Shown: positions 1 through 9,083 of the stretch, in pieces
How the letters are laid out: the number at the start of each line of letters is the position of its first letter
Position numbering within the stretch: the stretch's first letter is position 1
DNA from: Achromobacter pulmonis
Lineage (GTDB): Bacteria; Pseudomonadota; Gammaproteobacteria; Burkholderiales; Burkholderiaceae_B
Direction of reading: 5' to 3'
Assembly: GCF_002885955.2 (NCBI RefSeq)
Contig: NZ_POQS01000001.1
Span: 128,900-162,726, forward strand
Length of the DNA: 33,827 nucleotides
Made by a program: the position numbers and the translations under genes
Notes under the pieces: generated by a model
The model's database searches: none
Told to the model about the DNA's origin: nothing
Seen by the model: only the letters and a program-made list of their open reading frames with translations

Positions 1-287
1 CGACCTCCAGGCAGTTTGGCAAACTGGCGCATCGAAAAGCTGTCGTACAGCGTCTCTTCCATGGCCGGGTCCGACAGCGAAAACCACAGTTGCATGAAGT
101 AGATGCGCAGCATCGTTTCCAGCGGATACGGTGGACGACCGATGCCCGGTTTGGGGTAATGCGGATCGACCAGATCGGCAAAGAGCTTCCACGGCACCGC
201 ACGCTCCATCTTGGCCAGAAACTTCTCACGGCGCGTTTTCTTGCGTTTGCCAACGTACTCGGCTTCGGAAAAACTCAACTGGCTCAT
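1..287 (-). CDS. IS5-family transposase, N-terminal part (truncated by window edge)
   Basis: The minus-strand ATG at 287-285 opens a frame beginning MSQLSFSEAEYVGKRKKTRR that stays open for 95 codons to the window edge. It contains the block GRPPYPLETMLRIYFMQLWF followed by SLSDPAMEETLYDSFSMRQF, the N-terminal helical domain (DUF772 type) of IS5-group DDE transposases. The catalytic DDE residues would lie beyond the window, so activity cannot be judged. A full protein of this family is usually about 310-330 residues. No frameshift is seen in the visible part. Confidence 0.8.
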   Translation of the reverse strand, partial: MSQLSFSEAEYVGKRKKTRREKFLAKMERAVPWKLFADLVDPHYPKPGIGRPPYPLETMLRIYFMQLWFSLSDPAMEETLYDSFSMRQFAKLPGG

Positions 288-360
288 CGGGTTCACTCGG
301 ATCGGACTGTTTTCAATAACTTATATTCTGACAGGTTCGTTGGACTTGTTCAGAGGTTCC
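1..360 (-). mobile_element. IS5-family insertion sequence, one end only
   Basis: This is the transposase-start end of an IS5-like element; the rest lies before the window. The element appears to end at base 360: read on the minus strand, its tip is GGGAACCTCTGAACAAGTCC, which resembles IS5-type terminal repeats from memory (GAACAAGTC core). It abuts CTAA at 361-364, which fits the 4-bp C(T/A)A(A/G) target duplicated by IS5-group elements. The opposite end and second CTAA copy are outside the window, so the boundary is inferred. The element sits immediately upstream of flhD, with its transposase transcribed away from flhD. Confidence 0.75.
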
Positions 361-364
361 CTAA
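361..364. repeat. Presumed target-site duplication of the IS (CTAA)
   Basis: CTAA directly abuts the last IS base and matches the IS5-group target preference. Only one copy is in view, so this is an inference that fixes the likely insertion point 36 bp before the flhD start. Confidence 0.45.
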
Positions 365-400
365 GTCCGCGCGGGCGGGATCGGAACTAGGAGTTTGGGC

Positions 401-724
401 GTGCAACAAGTCGAAAATTCATTGCTGGCAGACATTCGCGAAGTCAATTTGTCATATTTGTTACTAGCTCAGCGCATGCTGCGCGACGACTATGCGGCGT
501 CGATGTTTCGCCTCGGTTTCAGCAACGAGGTGGCCGATATCCTGATGCGGCTGTCGCCGGCCCAGCTGGTCAAACTGGCCAGTTCCAGCTCGCTGCTGTG
601 CCGTTTCCGGTTCGATGACTACAGCCTGCTGTCGGCGCTGACCCACGACGTGCTGGGTGGTGCGCTGCAACAGGCGCACGCCACGATCCTGCTGGCCAAG
701 CAGCCTGTCGAAGAACTGGCCTGA
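401..724 (+). CDS. flhD: FlhD, flagellar master transcriptional activator subunit
   Basis: FlhD joins FlhC in a D4C2 complex that switches on class II flagellar promoters. The 107-residue protein has the family length and character: an N-terminal helical stretch ([20 protein letters not shown]), then a helix-turn-helix-like block with [20 protein letters not shown]. The start is taken as GTG at 401, because AGGAG at 389-393 lies 7 bases upstream; an in-frame TTG at 395 is too close to that ribosome site. In Bordetella the flhDC pair is also called frlAB and is repressed by BvgAS. Here the IS ends only 40 bp before the start codon, so the native promoter is probably displaced. flhC follows 28 bp downstream. 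Confidence 0.95.
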   Translation: MQQVENSLLADIREVNLSYLLLAQRMLRDDYAASMFRLGFSNEVADILMRLSPAQLVKLASSSSLLCRFRFDDYSLLSALTHDVLGGALQQAHATILLAKQPVEELA

Positions 725-752
725 CGGCCTGCCGCGATCCGGAAATATTGTA

Positions 753-1334
753 ATGGCCTCGAAGAGCGTATCCCAGGAAGCGGACGACATCCTGCTTGCC
801 AGTTCCATGATCACCCTGGGAGCCCGGCTGCAGGTGCTGGAGGCTGAAACCAGCCTCAGCCACGACCGCCTGGCCCGGTTGTATCGCGAGATCCGCGGCT
901 GCTCGCCGCCCAAGGGCATGCTGCCGTTCTCGGTGGACTGGTTCATGACCTGGCTGCCGAACATCCATTCGTCGCTGTTCTACAACGTGTATTCCTTCCT
1001 GAATACGCGCACCAGCAGCAAGGGCATACGCGCCATCATCGACGCCTACCGGCTGTATCTGGAGAACGCCAGCCTGGACAACGCCGAGGCCGCCGAGCCC
1101 GTGCTCAGCTTTACCCGCGCCTGGATGCTGGTGCGGTTTTTCGATGGCGGCATGCTGCAGCTGTCGGCCTGCCGCCAGTGCGGCGGCCATTTCATTGCCC
1201 ATGCCCACGATCCGCAGTCGGATTTCGTGTGCGCGATCTGCCGGCCGCCGCCCCGCGCCGGCAAGACGCGCGCCGCGGCCCGAGCGCGCGCCGGTGCCCG
1301 GTGCGCGCCCGCGGCGGACGCCGCGCAGTCCTGA
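753..1334 (+). CDS. flhC: FlhC, flagellar master transcriptional activator subunit
   Basis: FlhC is the DNA-contacting partner of FlhD. The 193-residue product matches the E. coli length of about 192. Four cysteines, C140 and C143 (CRQC) and C160 and C163 (CAIC), form the zinc site known from the FlhD4C2 structure. The family block GCSPPKGMLPFSVDWF follows at 49-64. The start is the ATG at 753 (MASKSVSQEADD); an upstream in-frame ATG at 657 would overlap flhD by 68 bp and adds unrelated sequence. The last 25 residues are an Arg/Ala-rich tail after the zinc site. It should be co-transcribed with flhD. Confidence 0.95.
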   Translation: MASKSVSQEADDILLASSMITLGARLQVLEAETSLSHDRLARLYREIRGCSPPKGMLPFSVDWFMTWLPNIHSSLFYNVYSFLNTRTSSKGIRAIIDAYRLYLENASLDNAEAAEPVLSFTRAWMLVRFFDGGMLQLSACRQCGGHFIAHAHDPQSDFVCAICRPPPRAGKTRAAARARAGARCAPAADAAQS

Positions 1335-1364
1335 AGGCGGCCCGGCGGGCTGTTTCCAAATACG

Positions 1365-1391
1365 TCAAAAGCCCTGGAAAACCCCCCGTAA
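1365..1391 (+). promoter_or_regulatory. Possible sigma-28 (FliA) promoter before motA
   Basis: TCAA at 1365-1368, then 15 bases, then CCCCGTAA at 1384-1391. Against TAAA-N15-GCCGATAA the -35 matches 3 of 4 and the -10 matches 5 of 8. The position, about 70 bp before the motA start and after flhC, is where a late-gene promoter is expected (motA is class III in enterics). Weak by sequence alone. Confidence 0.3.
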
Positions 1392-1463
1392 CCCACGTTT
1401 TTGGAGCGGGGGGGACAGGGGATCATTGACGCCGGTTTTAGACTACGTTGGCAGGGGCCTGAT

Positions 1464-2339
1464 GTGTTGATTGTTATCGGTTTTCTTGTGGTGGCCGTGT
1501 CGGTCGTCGGCAGCTTCATCGCGCTGGGCGGCCATCTGGGCGCGCTCTACCAGCCCTTCGAACTGACGCTCATCTTCGGCGCGGCGTTCGGAGCGTTCCT
1601 GGCCAGCAACAGCAAGAAGTCGCTGGCGCTGGTGAAGTCGGCGCTGCCCGACGCGCTCAAGAGTTCGCGCTACGGCAAGGACGTGTACATGGAGCTGATG
1701 GCGCTACTGTACGTGCTGCTGAACAAGGCGCGCCGCGAGGGCCTGATGGCGATCGAATCGCATATCGAGGACCCCGAATCCAGTCCGATTTTCAGCGAGT
1801 ATCCCCGCATCGCCAAGGACGCGAAACTCATGGAGTTCATCACGGACTACCTGCGCATCATGATCAGCGGCAACATGAGCTCGTTCGAGATCGAGACCCT
1901 CATGGACGAGGAAATCGAGACCTACCGCCACGAGCGCGAAGTGCCGGCGCGGGCGCTGCACCAGATGGCCGACGGCCTGCCGGCCTTCGGCATCGTGGCC
2001 GCGGTGCTGGGCGTGATCAAGGCACTGGCCGCCGTGGACCAGCCGCCGGCCATCCTGGGCGACCTGATCTCCAAGGCCATGGTGGGCACGTTCCTGGGCA
2101 TTCTGCTGGCCTATGGCTTCGTCGGGCCGCTGGCCTCGCGCATCGAGCGCCGCAGCGACGAGGCCACCAAGGTGCTGGAGTGCATCAAGACCACGCTGCT
2201 GGCCAGCATGAACGGCTATCCGCCGCAGCTGGCCGTGGAATTCGGCCGCAAGGTGCTGTTCTCGGCCGTGCGCCCGACCTTCGGTGAGCTGGAAGAGCAC
2301 GTGCGGCAGGCCAAGTCGGCGACGACCGGCCGCGCCTGA
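1464..2339 (+). CDS. motA: MotA, flagellar stator protein
   Basis: MotA is the four-helix inner-membrane subunit of the proton-driven MotA-MotB stator. The GTG at 1464 is chosen as start (protein begins [18 protein letters not shown]), with AGGGG at 1453-1457 six bases upstream. With this start the key residues fall on E. coli numbering exactly: R90 and E98, which act on FliG in the cytoplasmic loop, and P173 and P222 in the membrane segments. That supports the start over an in-frame ATG at 1401. Length is 291 residues, normal for the family. motB follows after 11 bp. A 129-bp spacer separates it from flhC and contains a 7-G run and a candidate sigma-28 promoter. Confidence 0.96.
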   Translation: MLIVIGFLVVAVSVVGSFIALGGHLGALYQPFELTLIFGAAFGAFLASNSKKSLALVKSALPDALKSSRYGKDVYMELMALLYVLLNKARREGLMAIESHIEDPESSPIFSEYPRIAKDAKLMEFITDYLRIMISGNMSSFEIETLMDEEIETYRHEREVPARALHQMADGLPAFGIVAAVLGVIKALAAVDQPPAILGDLISKAMVGTFLGILLAYGFVGPLASRIERRSDEATKVLECIKTTLLASMNGYPPQLAVEFGRKVLFSAVRPTFGELEEHVRQAKSATTGRA

Positions 2340-2350
2340 CGGAGCCGTCC

Positions 2351-3340
2351 ATGAGCACGGTAAACAACCACCGTGTGGTGATCCGCCGCAAGAAGAGCAA
2401 GGGCGGCGGGCACCACGGCGGCAGCTGGAAGATCGCATACGCCGACTTCATCACGGCGATGATGGCGTTCTTCCTGGTGATGTGGCTGATCAGCGTGGTC
2501 CCGCGCGAAGAGCTGAAGGGCATCGCGGAGTACTTCCGCATGCCGCTGCGCGTGGCGATCACGGGCGGGCCCAGCAGTTCGGCCGAGACCAGCGCCGTGC
2601 CGGGCGGCGGGCAGGACCCGCTGCGCAGCGACGGCGACGTGCGCCGCGGCCAGGGCAACCGGGTCGAGTCCCAGCCCATGGGCGATGCCGAGCGCCGCGA
2701 GCAGCACCGCCTGGAAAACCTCAAGAAGCGCCTCGAGAACCTGATCGAAACCAGCCCGGTGCTGCAGACCTTCCGGCCGCAGGTGCTGATCGACCTGACC
2801 ACCGAAGGCCTGCGCATCCAGATCATCGACAACCAGAACCGTCCCATGTTCGCCACCGGGCGCGCCGAGGTGCAGCCCTATATGCGCGACATCCTGCGCG
2901 AACTGGGGCCGGTTCTGAACGAGCTGCCCAACAAGGTCAGCATCTCGGGCCATACCGACGCGGCGCAGTACGCCCGCGGCGAGCGCGCCTACAGCAACTG
3001 GGAGCTGTCGGCCGACCGCGCCAACGCTTCGCGCCAGGAGCTGGTGGCCGGCGGCATGAACGAAAGCAAGGTCATGCGCATCCAGGGGCTGTCGTCCAGC
3101 ATGAGCCTGGTTAAAGATGATCCGTATGCCGCCGTTAATAGGCGTATCAGCCTCGTGGTGCTCAATCAGAGCACCCAGCGGCGCATCGAAAGCGAGAACG
3201 CCGCGGCAGCGGAAATCACCGCTCGCGACGCCCGCGAGGTGGGAACGGCGGTGGAGGCGGCCCAGGCCGCCGTCCGCGCCACGACGGCAACCAAACCAGG
3301 CGCGGCGCAGAGCAACCCGCCCGCCGAAGGGGTTCGATAG
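2351..3340 (+). CDS. motB: MotB, flagellar stator and peptidoglycan anchor
   Basis: MotB pairs with MotA to form the proton channel and anchors the stator to the cell wall. A basic N-terminus ([18 protein letters not shown]) precedes the single membrane helix [19 protein letters not shown]. The essential proton-carrying aspartate is D32, the E. coli position. A variable plug/linker at about 75-125 leads into an OmpA-like peptidoglycan-binding domain at about 140-275 ([11 protein letters not shown] and NRRISLVVL). A 50-residue Ala/Thr-rich tail follows. Length is 329 residues. Only 2 bp separate it from the next gene, so the two are translationally close. Confidence 0.96.
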   Translation: MSTVNNHRVVIRRKKSKGGGHHGGSWKIAYADFITAMMAFFLVMWLISVVPREELKGIAEYFRMPLRVAITGGPSSSAETSAVPGGGQDPLRSDGDVRRGQGNRVESQPMGDAERREQHRLENLKKRLENLIETSPVLQTFRPQVLIDLTTEGLRIQIIDNQNRPMFATGRAEVQPYMRDILRELGPVLNELPNKVSISGHTDAAQYARGERAYSNWELSADRANASRQELVAGGMNESKVMRIQGLSSSMSLVKDDPYAAVNRRISLVVLNQSTQRRIESENAAAAEITARDAREVGTAVEAAQAAVRATTATKPGAAQSNPPAEGVR

Positions 3341-3342
3341 CA

Positions 3343-3723
3343 ATGGCGGCAACGATACTGGTGGCGGATGACTCGGCGACGATGCGCATGATCGTCCAGG
3401 CGACGCTGACGGGCGCGGGATGGACGGTGGTGACGGCCGGCAACGGCCAGGAAGCGCTGGATCTGGCCAAGCGCCAGCCGGTGGACCTGGTGGTGAGCGA
3501 CTGGAACATGCCCGTGCTGGGCGGCCTGGGCCTCATCAAGGGCCTGCGCGAGGACGATCGCTACCAGGACGTGCCGGTGCTGGTGCTGACCACCGAGGAC
3601 GACGTGGACAGCAAGATGGCGGCGCGCGACCTGGGCGTCTGCGGCTGGCTGTCCAAGCCGGTGGACCCGGACGTGCTGGTGGAACTGGCGGCCGAACTGC
3701 TCGACGAGCAAGCCGGCGCTTAG
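3343..3723 (+). CDS. CheY-like response regulator, single receiver domain (first copy)
   Basis: A 126-residue stand-alone receiver domain with acidic pocket D9/D10, phospho-acceptor D53 (VSDWNMP), T83 and K105. The residue matching E. coli CheY Y106, the aromatic switch used for FliM and CheZ binding, is W102 (GWLSKP). This differs from the canonical CheY at 10188-10577. It lies 2 bp after motB and before cheA, a slot where some Burkholderiales carry a CheY paralogue. It may be a phosphate sink, a stator- or motor-directed regulator, or a second motor ligand; the sequence does not decide. CheA is its likely phosphodonor because of the operon. Confidence 0.88.
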   Translation: MAATILVADDSATMRMIVQATLTGAGWTVVTAGNGQEALDLAKRQPVDLVVSDWNMPVLGGLGLIKGLREDDRYQDVPVLVLTTEDDVDSKMAARDLGVCGWLSKPVDPDVLVELAAELLDEQAGA

Positions 3724-3789
3724 CGCCCGTGCGAGGCTTTTTATGGTTAACAGGCCCTGGGCGGGTTCATTTATGAAGGCGTGCGGACT

Positions 3790-5883
3790 ATGAGTTCTGG
3801 ATTGGACCTCAGTCAGTTTTACGAGACCTTTTTCGACGAGGCGGACGAGCTGCTGGCGCAGATGGAGCAGCTGCTGCTCGAACTGGACGTCGGCGCGCCC
3901 GACATCGAGCAGCTGAACGCCATCTTCCGCGCAGCCCATTCGATCAAGGGCGGCGCGGCGACCTTCGGCTGCTTTCAGCAGCTGGCGGGCACCACCCATC
4001 TGCTCGAAAACCTGCTGGACGCGATCCGGCGCGGCGAAATGGCGCTGCGCACGGACATGATTGATATTTTCTTGGAAACGAAAGACGTGCTCAAAAGCCA
4101 GCTGGATGCATACCGAGCGTCCGAAGAGCCCGATGAAGCCGTGTTTGAGCGTATCTGCGCCGTCCTGAGGCAGCTTGCGCTGGAGCATAAGGACCCCGGC
4201 GCCGCGCCAGCCCCGGCCGCGGCCCCGGCGCCCGTAGCCCCGCCTGCGCCGGCTCCCGCGCCGGCCGAGCCCGCCGCGTCGGCCGAACCTGCCGCCGAAG
4301 GCGCCAGCGTGCCGTTGCGAGTGCGGATCACCAAGGTGTCCGACAAGGACGCGGCGGCGCTGCTCGAAGAGATGGGCAACCTGGGCACGGTCACCGCCAG
4401 CGAGCGCGCCGACGGCGCCCTGACGGTCTGGATGGACAGCACCTGCACGCCGGACGATATCGAGGCGGTGTGCTGCTTCATCGTCGACGGCGACCAGCTC
4501 AGCATCGCGCGCGAGGCCGCCCCGGCGGCCAGCGCGCCGGCCGCCCAGCCCGCGCCCGCCGCGGCGCCGGCTCCGGCATCGGCCGCTGCGGCCGCGCCGC
4601 CCGTGGTCGCGGAGTCGGCCGCCGCAGCCGAGGCCATCACCCAGGCCGCGCGCGTGGCCCGGCCGGCCGCGCCCGCGCACGCGGACAAGGAATCCACCTC
4701 GATCCGCGTCGGCGTCGAGAAGGTCGACCAGGTGATCAACCTGGTGGGCGAACTGGTCATTACGCAGGCGATGCTGGCGCAGACGGCGTCCACGCTGGAC
4801 CCGGTGCTGCACGACCGCCTGCTCAACGGCATGGAGCAGCTCGAGCGCAACGCGCGCGACCTGCAGGAAGCGGTCATGTCGATCCGCATGATGCCGATGG
4901 ACTACGTGTTCAGCCGCTTCCCGCGGCTGGTGCGCGACATCGCCAGCAAGATGGGCAAGCAGATCGAGCTGCAGACCTACGGCCGCGCCACCGAACTGGA
5001 CAAGAGCCTGATCGAGCGCATCATCGACCCGCTCACGCACCTGGTGCGCAACAGCCTGGACCACGGGATCGAGACCCCGGAGCAGCGGGTCGCCGCCGGC
5101 AAGGACCCGGTCGGGCAGCTGGTGCTGTCGGCCCAGCACAACGGCGGCAACATCGTGATCGAGGTGAGCGACGACGGCGCCGGGCTGAACCGCGACAAGA
5201 TCCTCAAGAAGGCCATCGCCCAGGGCCTGGCCGTGAACGAAAACTCGCCCGACGACGAAATCTGGCAGCTGATCTTCGCGCCGGGTTTCTCCACCGCCGA
5301 GAAGGTCACGGACATTTCCGGCCGCGGGGTCGGCATGGACGTGGTGCGCCGCAACATCCAGGACATGGGCGGCCACGTGCAGCTGTCGTGCGAGCCGGGC
5401 AACGGCACCACCACGCGCATCGTGCTGCCGCTGACGCTGGCGATCCTGGACGGCATGTCGGTGCGGGTGGGCGAGGAAACCTTCATCCTGCCGCTGAACC
5501 ACGTGACCGAATCGCTACAGCCCACCAATGACCAGATCTATTCGGTGGCGGGCAATGAGCGCGTGATGCACGTGCGCGGCGAATACCTGCCGCTGGTCGA
5601 GATGCACCGCGTGTTCTCGGTGGACGGCGCGCAGGCCGATCCCACCCAGGCGATCGCCGTCATCATGCAGGCCGAGGACCGCCGCTTCGCGCTGCTGGTG
5701 GACCACCTGATCGGCCAGCACCAGGTGGTGGTCAAGAACCTGGAATCCAACTACCGCAAGGTGCCGGGCATTTCCGCCGCCACCATCCTGGGCGACGGCA
5801 GCGTGGCCCTGATCGTCGACGTTTTTGCGCTTGCGCGCGCCAACCGCGAGCGTTGGTCGCAGCCCGAAGCCATTCTGAATTGA
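3790..5883 (+). CDS. cheA: CheA, chemotaxis histidine kinase
   Basis: CheA autophosphorylates in response to receptors and passes phosphate to CheY and CheB. Domains in order: P1 Hpt at about 5-120 with phosphorylated H50 (AAHSIKGGAATFG); an Ala/Pro linker; P2 CheY/CheB-docking at about 174-240; a second Ala/Pro linker; P3 dimerisation from about 303 (SIRVGVEKVDQVINLVGEL); the P4 ATPase with N box (HLVRNSLDHG, about 417), G1 (DDGAG, about 461) and G2 (GRGVGMDVV, about 512); and the CheW-like P5 from about 546. There is no C-terminal receiver. The start is ATG 3790 (MSSGLDLSQFYETFF) after AAGGC; an in-frame GTG at 3781 is possible. Length is 697 residues. Confidence 0.96.
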   Translation: MSSGLDLSQFYETFFDEADELLAQMEQLLLELDVGAPDIEQLNAIFRAAHSIKGGAATFGCFQQLAGTTHLLENLLDAIRRGEMALRTDMIDIFLETKDVLKSQLDAYRASEEPDEAVFERICAVLRQLALEHKDPGAAPAPAAAPAPVAPPAPAPAPAEPAASAEPAAEGASVPLRVRITKVSDKDAAALLEEMGNLGTVTASERADGALTVWMDSTCTPDDIEAVCCFIVDGDQLSIAREAAPAASAPAAQPAPAAAPAPASAAAAAPPVVAESAAAAEAITQAARVARPAAPAHADKESTSIRVGVEKVDQVINLVGELVITQAMLAQTASTLDPVLHDRLLNGMEQLERNARDLQEAVMSIRMMPMDYVFSRFPRLVRDIASKMGKQIELQTYGRATELDKSLIERIIDPLTHLVRNSLDHGIETPEQRVAAGKDPVGQLVLSAQHNGGNIVIEVSDDGAGLNRDKILKKAIAQGLAVNENSPDDEIWQLIFAPGFSTAEKVTDISGRGVGMDVVRRNIQDMGGHVQLSCEPGNGTTTRIVLPLTLAILDGMSVRVGEETFILPLNHVTESLQPTNDQIYSVAGNERVMHVRGEYLPLVEMHRVFSVDGAQADPTQAIAVIMQAEDRRFALLVDHLIGQHQVVVKNLESNYRKVPGISAATILGDGSVALIVDVFALARANRERWSQPEAILN

Positions 5884-5898
5884 TGGAGAACCAAGCTC

Positions 5899-6399
5899 AT
5901 GGCAGCTAAACCGCAAGCGCCCGCCGCGCGCAATGAAGATGTCGGCAGCGAATTCCTGGTGTTCACGCTGGGCGACGAAGAATACGGGATCGATATCCTG
6001 AAGGTGCAGGAGATCCGCGGCTACGACGCCGACACGGTCACGCGCATCGCCAACGTGCCGCCTTTCATCAAGGGCGTGACGAACCTGCGCGGCATCATCG
6101 TGCCCATCGTGGACCTGCGCATCAAGTTCAACCTGGGCCGCGTGGACTACACCGAGCAGACCGTGGTCATCATCCTCAACCTGGATCGCCGCGTGGTCGG
6201 CATCGTGGTCGACGGCGTGTCTGACGTGCTGATGCTAAACGCCGGCCAGGTCCGCCCGGCGCCGGAATTCGGCGCCACGCTGTCCACGGAATACCTGACC
6301 GGCCTGGGCACCGTGGACGAACGCATGCTGATCCTGGTGGATATCGAGAAGCTCATGACCAGCGATGAAATGGCGCTGGTGGAGAAGGCCGCTTCCTGA
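5899..6399 (+). CDS. cheW: CheW, receptor-kinase coupling protein
   Basis: CheW is the cytoplasmic scaffold that couples CheA to the receptor tips. The 166-residue single-domain protein carries the family pattern: [19 protein letters not shown] near residue 25, then [19 protein letters not shown] and the C-terminal ILVDIEKLM. It starts at ATG 5899 after GGAG at 5884-5887, 15 bp behind the cheA stop. An unstructured Ala/Pro N-terminus of about 15 residues precedes the domain. Downstream are about 100 bp with a terminator-like hairpin before the receptor gene. Confidence 0.96.
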   Translation: MAAKPQAPAARNEDVGSEFLVFTLGDEEYGIDILKVQEIRGYDADTVTRIANVPPFIKGVTNLRGIIVPIVDLRIKFNLGRVDYTEQTVVIILNLDRRVVGIVVDGVSDVLMLNAGQVRPAPEFGATLSTEYLTGLGTVDERMLILVDIEKLMTSDEMALVEKAAS

Positions 6400-6439
6400 T
6401 CGGAAGCGTGGTCGGGACCCGGCCGCAAGCAGGGCAGAG

Positions 6440-6472
6440 GCGCCATATCCGATCGATGTGGCGCTTTCCTTT
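6440..6472 (+). terminator. Hairpin with T-rich tail between cheW and the receptor gene
   Basis: GCGCCATAT at 6440-6448 pairs with ATGTGGCGC at 6456-6464 (one G-U pair, 7-base loop) and is followed by TTTCCTTT. It resembles a leaky intrinsic terminator or attenuator inside the chemotaxis operon; a processing site is also possible. Confidence 0.4.
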
Positions 6473-6502
6473 AACGATTGCAGTCTAGGAGTGGTGCTTG
6501 TG

Positions 6503-8206
6503 ATGCGCAAGTTTTTCGCGAACATGACGATACGCAGCAGCCTGTTGTGGGTGCTGGGGTTTTTCTCATTCATGTTGGTGATAGGGGCGGCGCTCGGCGT
6601 CCTGTCCCTGCGCATCAGCAACGGAACGCTGGCGGACATCAAGCAGTCGCAGGAACTCGACGACGCCGTCTCGCGCGTGGTGTCCAGCTACAAGGACACG
6701 CTGCATGGCCTGGGCCGGGCGGCCACCTCCAACTATGCGGACATCGTGCGCAACGTCGGCCAGGCCACCTTGCTCAGCAGCGGCCTGTCGTCGGAGGCCA
6801 GCGGGCTGCTGGAGCGCGCCAAGGCCTCGATGAACAAGGGCCAGGCCGAGTTCGAGTACTACAAGAGCCTGGCGCGTCCCGATGAGGCCGCCGAATCGCT
6901 CAAGGAAATCGACGAGTCCTACGGCGCGCTGGTGCAGCAGGGCCTGAACCCGCTGGTCGCGGCGCTCGAAAAAGCCGACATGCCGGCCTACCAGAAGCAG
7001 GTGCAGACCGTGCAGGACGCCCTGGAAGGGCGTTTCGCGCGCGCGATCGAGAGCTTCGACTTCTGGCGCGCCAGCAAGATGATGGACGCCCACGAGGTCG
7101 CCCAGGTCCGCTACCAGTTCGTGCTGGTGGCCGTCGGCGTGGGCGGCGCGATCGCCGCCTTGCTGGTGTTCGCCACCTACATATTCCTGCGCCGCCGCGT
7201 GCTGCAGCCGCTGAAGGAGGCGGGCAGCCACTTCGACCGCATCGCCGGCGGCGACCTGACGGCCCGCGTCGAAGTGCGCAATACCAACGAAATCGGCCAG
7301 CTGTTCGCGGCGCTCAAGCGCATGCAGGAAAGCCTGACGCGCACGGTGGCGTCGGTGCGCCGCGGCGTGGACGAGATCACCGTGGGTTCGCAGGAGATCG
7401 CGGCCGGCAATACCGACCTGTCCAGCCGCACCGAGCAGCAGGCGGCCTCGCTGGAAGAAACCGCCGCCTCCATGGAGCAGCTGGCTTCGACGGTCAAGCA
7501 GAACGCCGACAACGCGCGCCAGGCCAACCAGCTGGCGGCCAGCGCGTCCGACGTGGCCGAGCGCGGCGGCTCCGCGGTGTCCGAGGTGGTGGGCACGATG
7601 GAGCAGATTTCGGCCAGCTCGCGCAAGATTTCGGAAATCGTGTCGGTGATCGACGGCATCGCGTTCCAGACCAACATCCTGGCGCTGAACGCGGCAGTGG
7701 AAGCGGCGCGCGCCGGCGAACAGGGCAAGGGCTTTGCCGTGGTGGCGGGCGAGGTGCGCGCGCTGGCGCAGCGCAGCGCCCAGGCGGCCAAGGAAATCAA
7801 GGGTTTGATCGAGGATTCGGTGACCAAGGTGGGCGCCGGCTCCGAGCAGGTGGAACGCGCCGGCGCGACCATGCAGGAGATCGTGGCCTCGGTCAAGCGC
7901 GTGACCGACATCATGGGAGAGATTTCGGCGGCGTCCGAAGAGCAGTCCAGCGGCATCGAGCAGGTCAACCGCGCGGTGTCGCAGATGGACGAGGTGACGC
8001 AGCAGAACGCGGCGCTGGTCGAAGAAGCCGCGGCGGCCGCCGGCTCGCTGCAGGAGCAGGCGCTGCGCCTGGCCGATGCGGTGGCGGTGTTCAAGATCAA
8101 CGCGGGCGAAGTCATCGAAGTGCCGGCCCAGCGCCTGTCGTCGGCGCGGCGCGGCGATGACGATTCACGCCTGCAGGCGCCCGACGCGCTTGCGCTCGGG
8201 CACTGA
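6503..8206 (+). CDS. Methyl-accepting chemotaxis protein (receptor 1)
   Basis: A transmembrane chemoreceptor of the Tar/Tsr type, 567 residues. TM1 spans about 12-36 and a helical periplasmic domain with no recognisable ligand motif about 37-204. TM2 spans about 205-228, followed by HAMP ([20 protein letters not shown]) and the cytoplasmic coiled coil. The hairpin tip is [20 protein letters not shown], and methylation-helix Glu/Gln pairs are present ([17 protein letters not shown]). The C-terminus ends ALALGH, without the xWxxF CheR/CheB tether. ATG 6503 is used; an in-frame GTG at 6500 lies closer to AGGAG (6487-6491). Embedded between cheW and cheR, it is probably a main receptor. Its signalling domain is nearly identical to those of the two receptors at 30162-33827. 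Confidence 0.95.
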   Translation: MRKFFANMTIRSSLLWVLGFFSFMLVIGAALGVLSLRISNGTLADIKQSQELDDAVSRVVSSYKDTLHGLGRAATSNYADIVRNVGQATLLSSGLSSEASGLLERAKASMNKGQAEFEYYKSLARPDEAAESLKEIDESYGALVQQGLNPLVAALEKADMPAYQKQVQTVQDALEGRFARAIESFDFWRASKMMDAHEVAQVRYQFVLVAVGVGGAIAALLVFATYIFLRRRVLQPLKEAGSHFDRIAGGDLTARVEVRNTNEIGQLFAALKRMQESLTRTVASVRRGVDEITVGSQEIAAGNTDLSSRTEQQAASLEETAASMEQLASTVKQNADNARQANQLAASASDVAERGGSAVSEVVGTMEQISASSRKISEIVSVIDGIAFQTNILALNAAVEAARAGEQGKGFAVVAGEVRALAQRSAQAAKEIKGLIEDSVTKVGAGSEQVERAGATMQEIVASVKRVTDIMGEISAASEEQSSGIEQVNRAVSQMDEVTQQNAALVEEAAAAAGSLQEQALRLADAVAVFKINAGEVIEVPAQRLSSARRGDDDSRLQAPDALALGH

Positions 8207-8208
8207 GG

Positions 8209-9069
8209 ATGGCCGTGGCAAGTCCGGCTTACGCGGCCCCGTCCCTGTCGGTGGACCGCCAGTTCGATTTCCGCGACGCCGATTTTTCGCGCGTGCGCAG
8301 GATGATCCACGCCCATGCGGGGATCTCCCTGGGCACGCACAAGCGCGAAATGGTCTACAGCCGGCTGGCGCGGCGCCTGCGCGCCCTGGGCCTGCAGGAT
8401 TTCGGCAGCTATCTGGACCAGCTCGAGAATTCGCCCGGCGCGCCCGAATGGGAAGATTTCGTCAACGCGCTCACCACCAACCTGACCGCTTTCTTCCGCG
8501 AGTCGCATCATTTTCCGATCCTGGCCGATTTCGCCAGGCGCCGCAGCGGGCCGGTGTCGGTCTGGTGCTGTGCCGCGTCCACCGGCGAGGAACCGTACTC
8601 CATCGCCATGACGCTGGTCGAGGCGCTGGGCCCGCGGGCCGGCTCCAGCACGGTGCTGGCCACCGACATCGACACCAATGTGCTGGCGCGCGCGCGCACC
8701 GCCGTCTATCCCGAGGAACGCGTGGCCAAGATGGACGTGGAACGGCTGCGGCGCTTCTTCCTGAAGGGCCGCGGCGCCAACGCCGGGCAGGTGAGGGTGC
8801 GGCCGGAAATCGTGGACATGGTGCGCTACGAGACCCTGAACCTGCTGGCGCCGAACTGGGGGCTGGAGGAGCGGTTCGACGCCATCTTCTGCCGCAACGT
8901 AATGATTTATTTCGATAAACCCACCCAGGCCAGGATACTGGAACGGTTCGTGCCGCTGCTCAAACCCGGCGGACTGCTGTTTGCGGGCCATTCCGAGAAT
9001 TTCACCTACATCAGCCGGGACTTTCGCCTGCGAGGGCAGACGGTCTACGAATGTGCGGGCCAGGCCTGA
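8209..9069 (+). CDS. cheR: CheR, receptor glutamate methyltransferase
   Basis: CheR methylates receptor glutamates using S-adenosylmethionine. The 286-residue protein has the N-terminal helical domain (residues about 20-90, [20 protein letters not shown]) and a Rossmann methyltransferase domain. The SAM motif is [17 protein letters not shown], followed by [11 protein letters not shown] and [10 protein letters not shown]. The C-terminal part [15 protein letters not shown] is also typical. ATG 8209 follows the receptor stop after 2 bp. An in-frame GTG at 8215, 6 bases after GAGG, is an alternative start that would drop two residues. No cheD lies between cheR and cheB. Confidence 0.95.
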   Translation: MAVASPAYAAPSLSVDRQFDFRDADFSRVRRMIHAHAGISLGTHKREMVYSRLARRLRALGLQDFGSYLDQLENSPGAPEWEDFVNALTTNLTAFFRESHHFPILADFARRRSGPVSVWCCAASTGEEPYSIAMTLVEALGPRAGSSTVLATDIDTNVLARARTAVYPEERVAKMDVERLRRFFLKGRGANAGQVRVRPEIVDMVRYETLNLLAPNWGLEERFDAIFCRNVMIYFDKPTQARILERFVPLLKPGGLLFAGHSENFTYISRDFRLRGQTVYECAGQA

Positions 9070-9083
9070 ACGGGGCAGTAACC

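Noticed and set aside
1408..1414. G7 tract before motA as a phase-variation switch
   Set aside because: Runs of seven G are expected by chance at this base composition, and the tract is not between a clear -35 and -10.
1401..1463. Upstream in-frame ATG giving MotA 21 extra residues
   Set aside because: The extra residues are not MotA-like. GTG 1464 has a good ribosome site and puts R90, E98, P173 and P222 on their known numbers.
4201..4690. Ala/Pro-rich repeats in cheA as a separate repeat feature
   Set aside because: These are ordinary flexible linkers flanking the P2 domain and common in high-GC CheA proteins.
3166..5502. Long open frame on the minus strand opposite motB, cheY and cheA
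   Set aside because: It is a shadow of high-GC coding sequence: composition is His/Arg/Gln/Ala repeats with no domain, and it lies opposite well-conserved genes.
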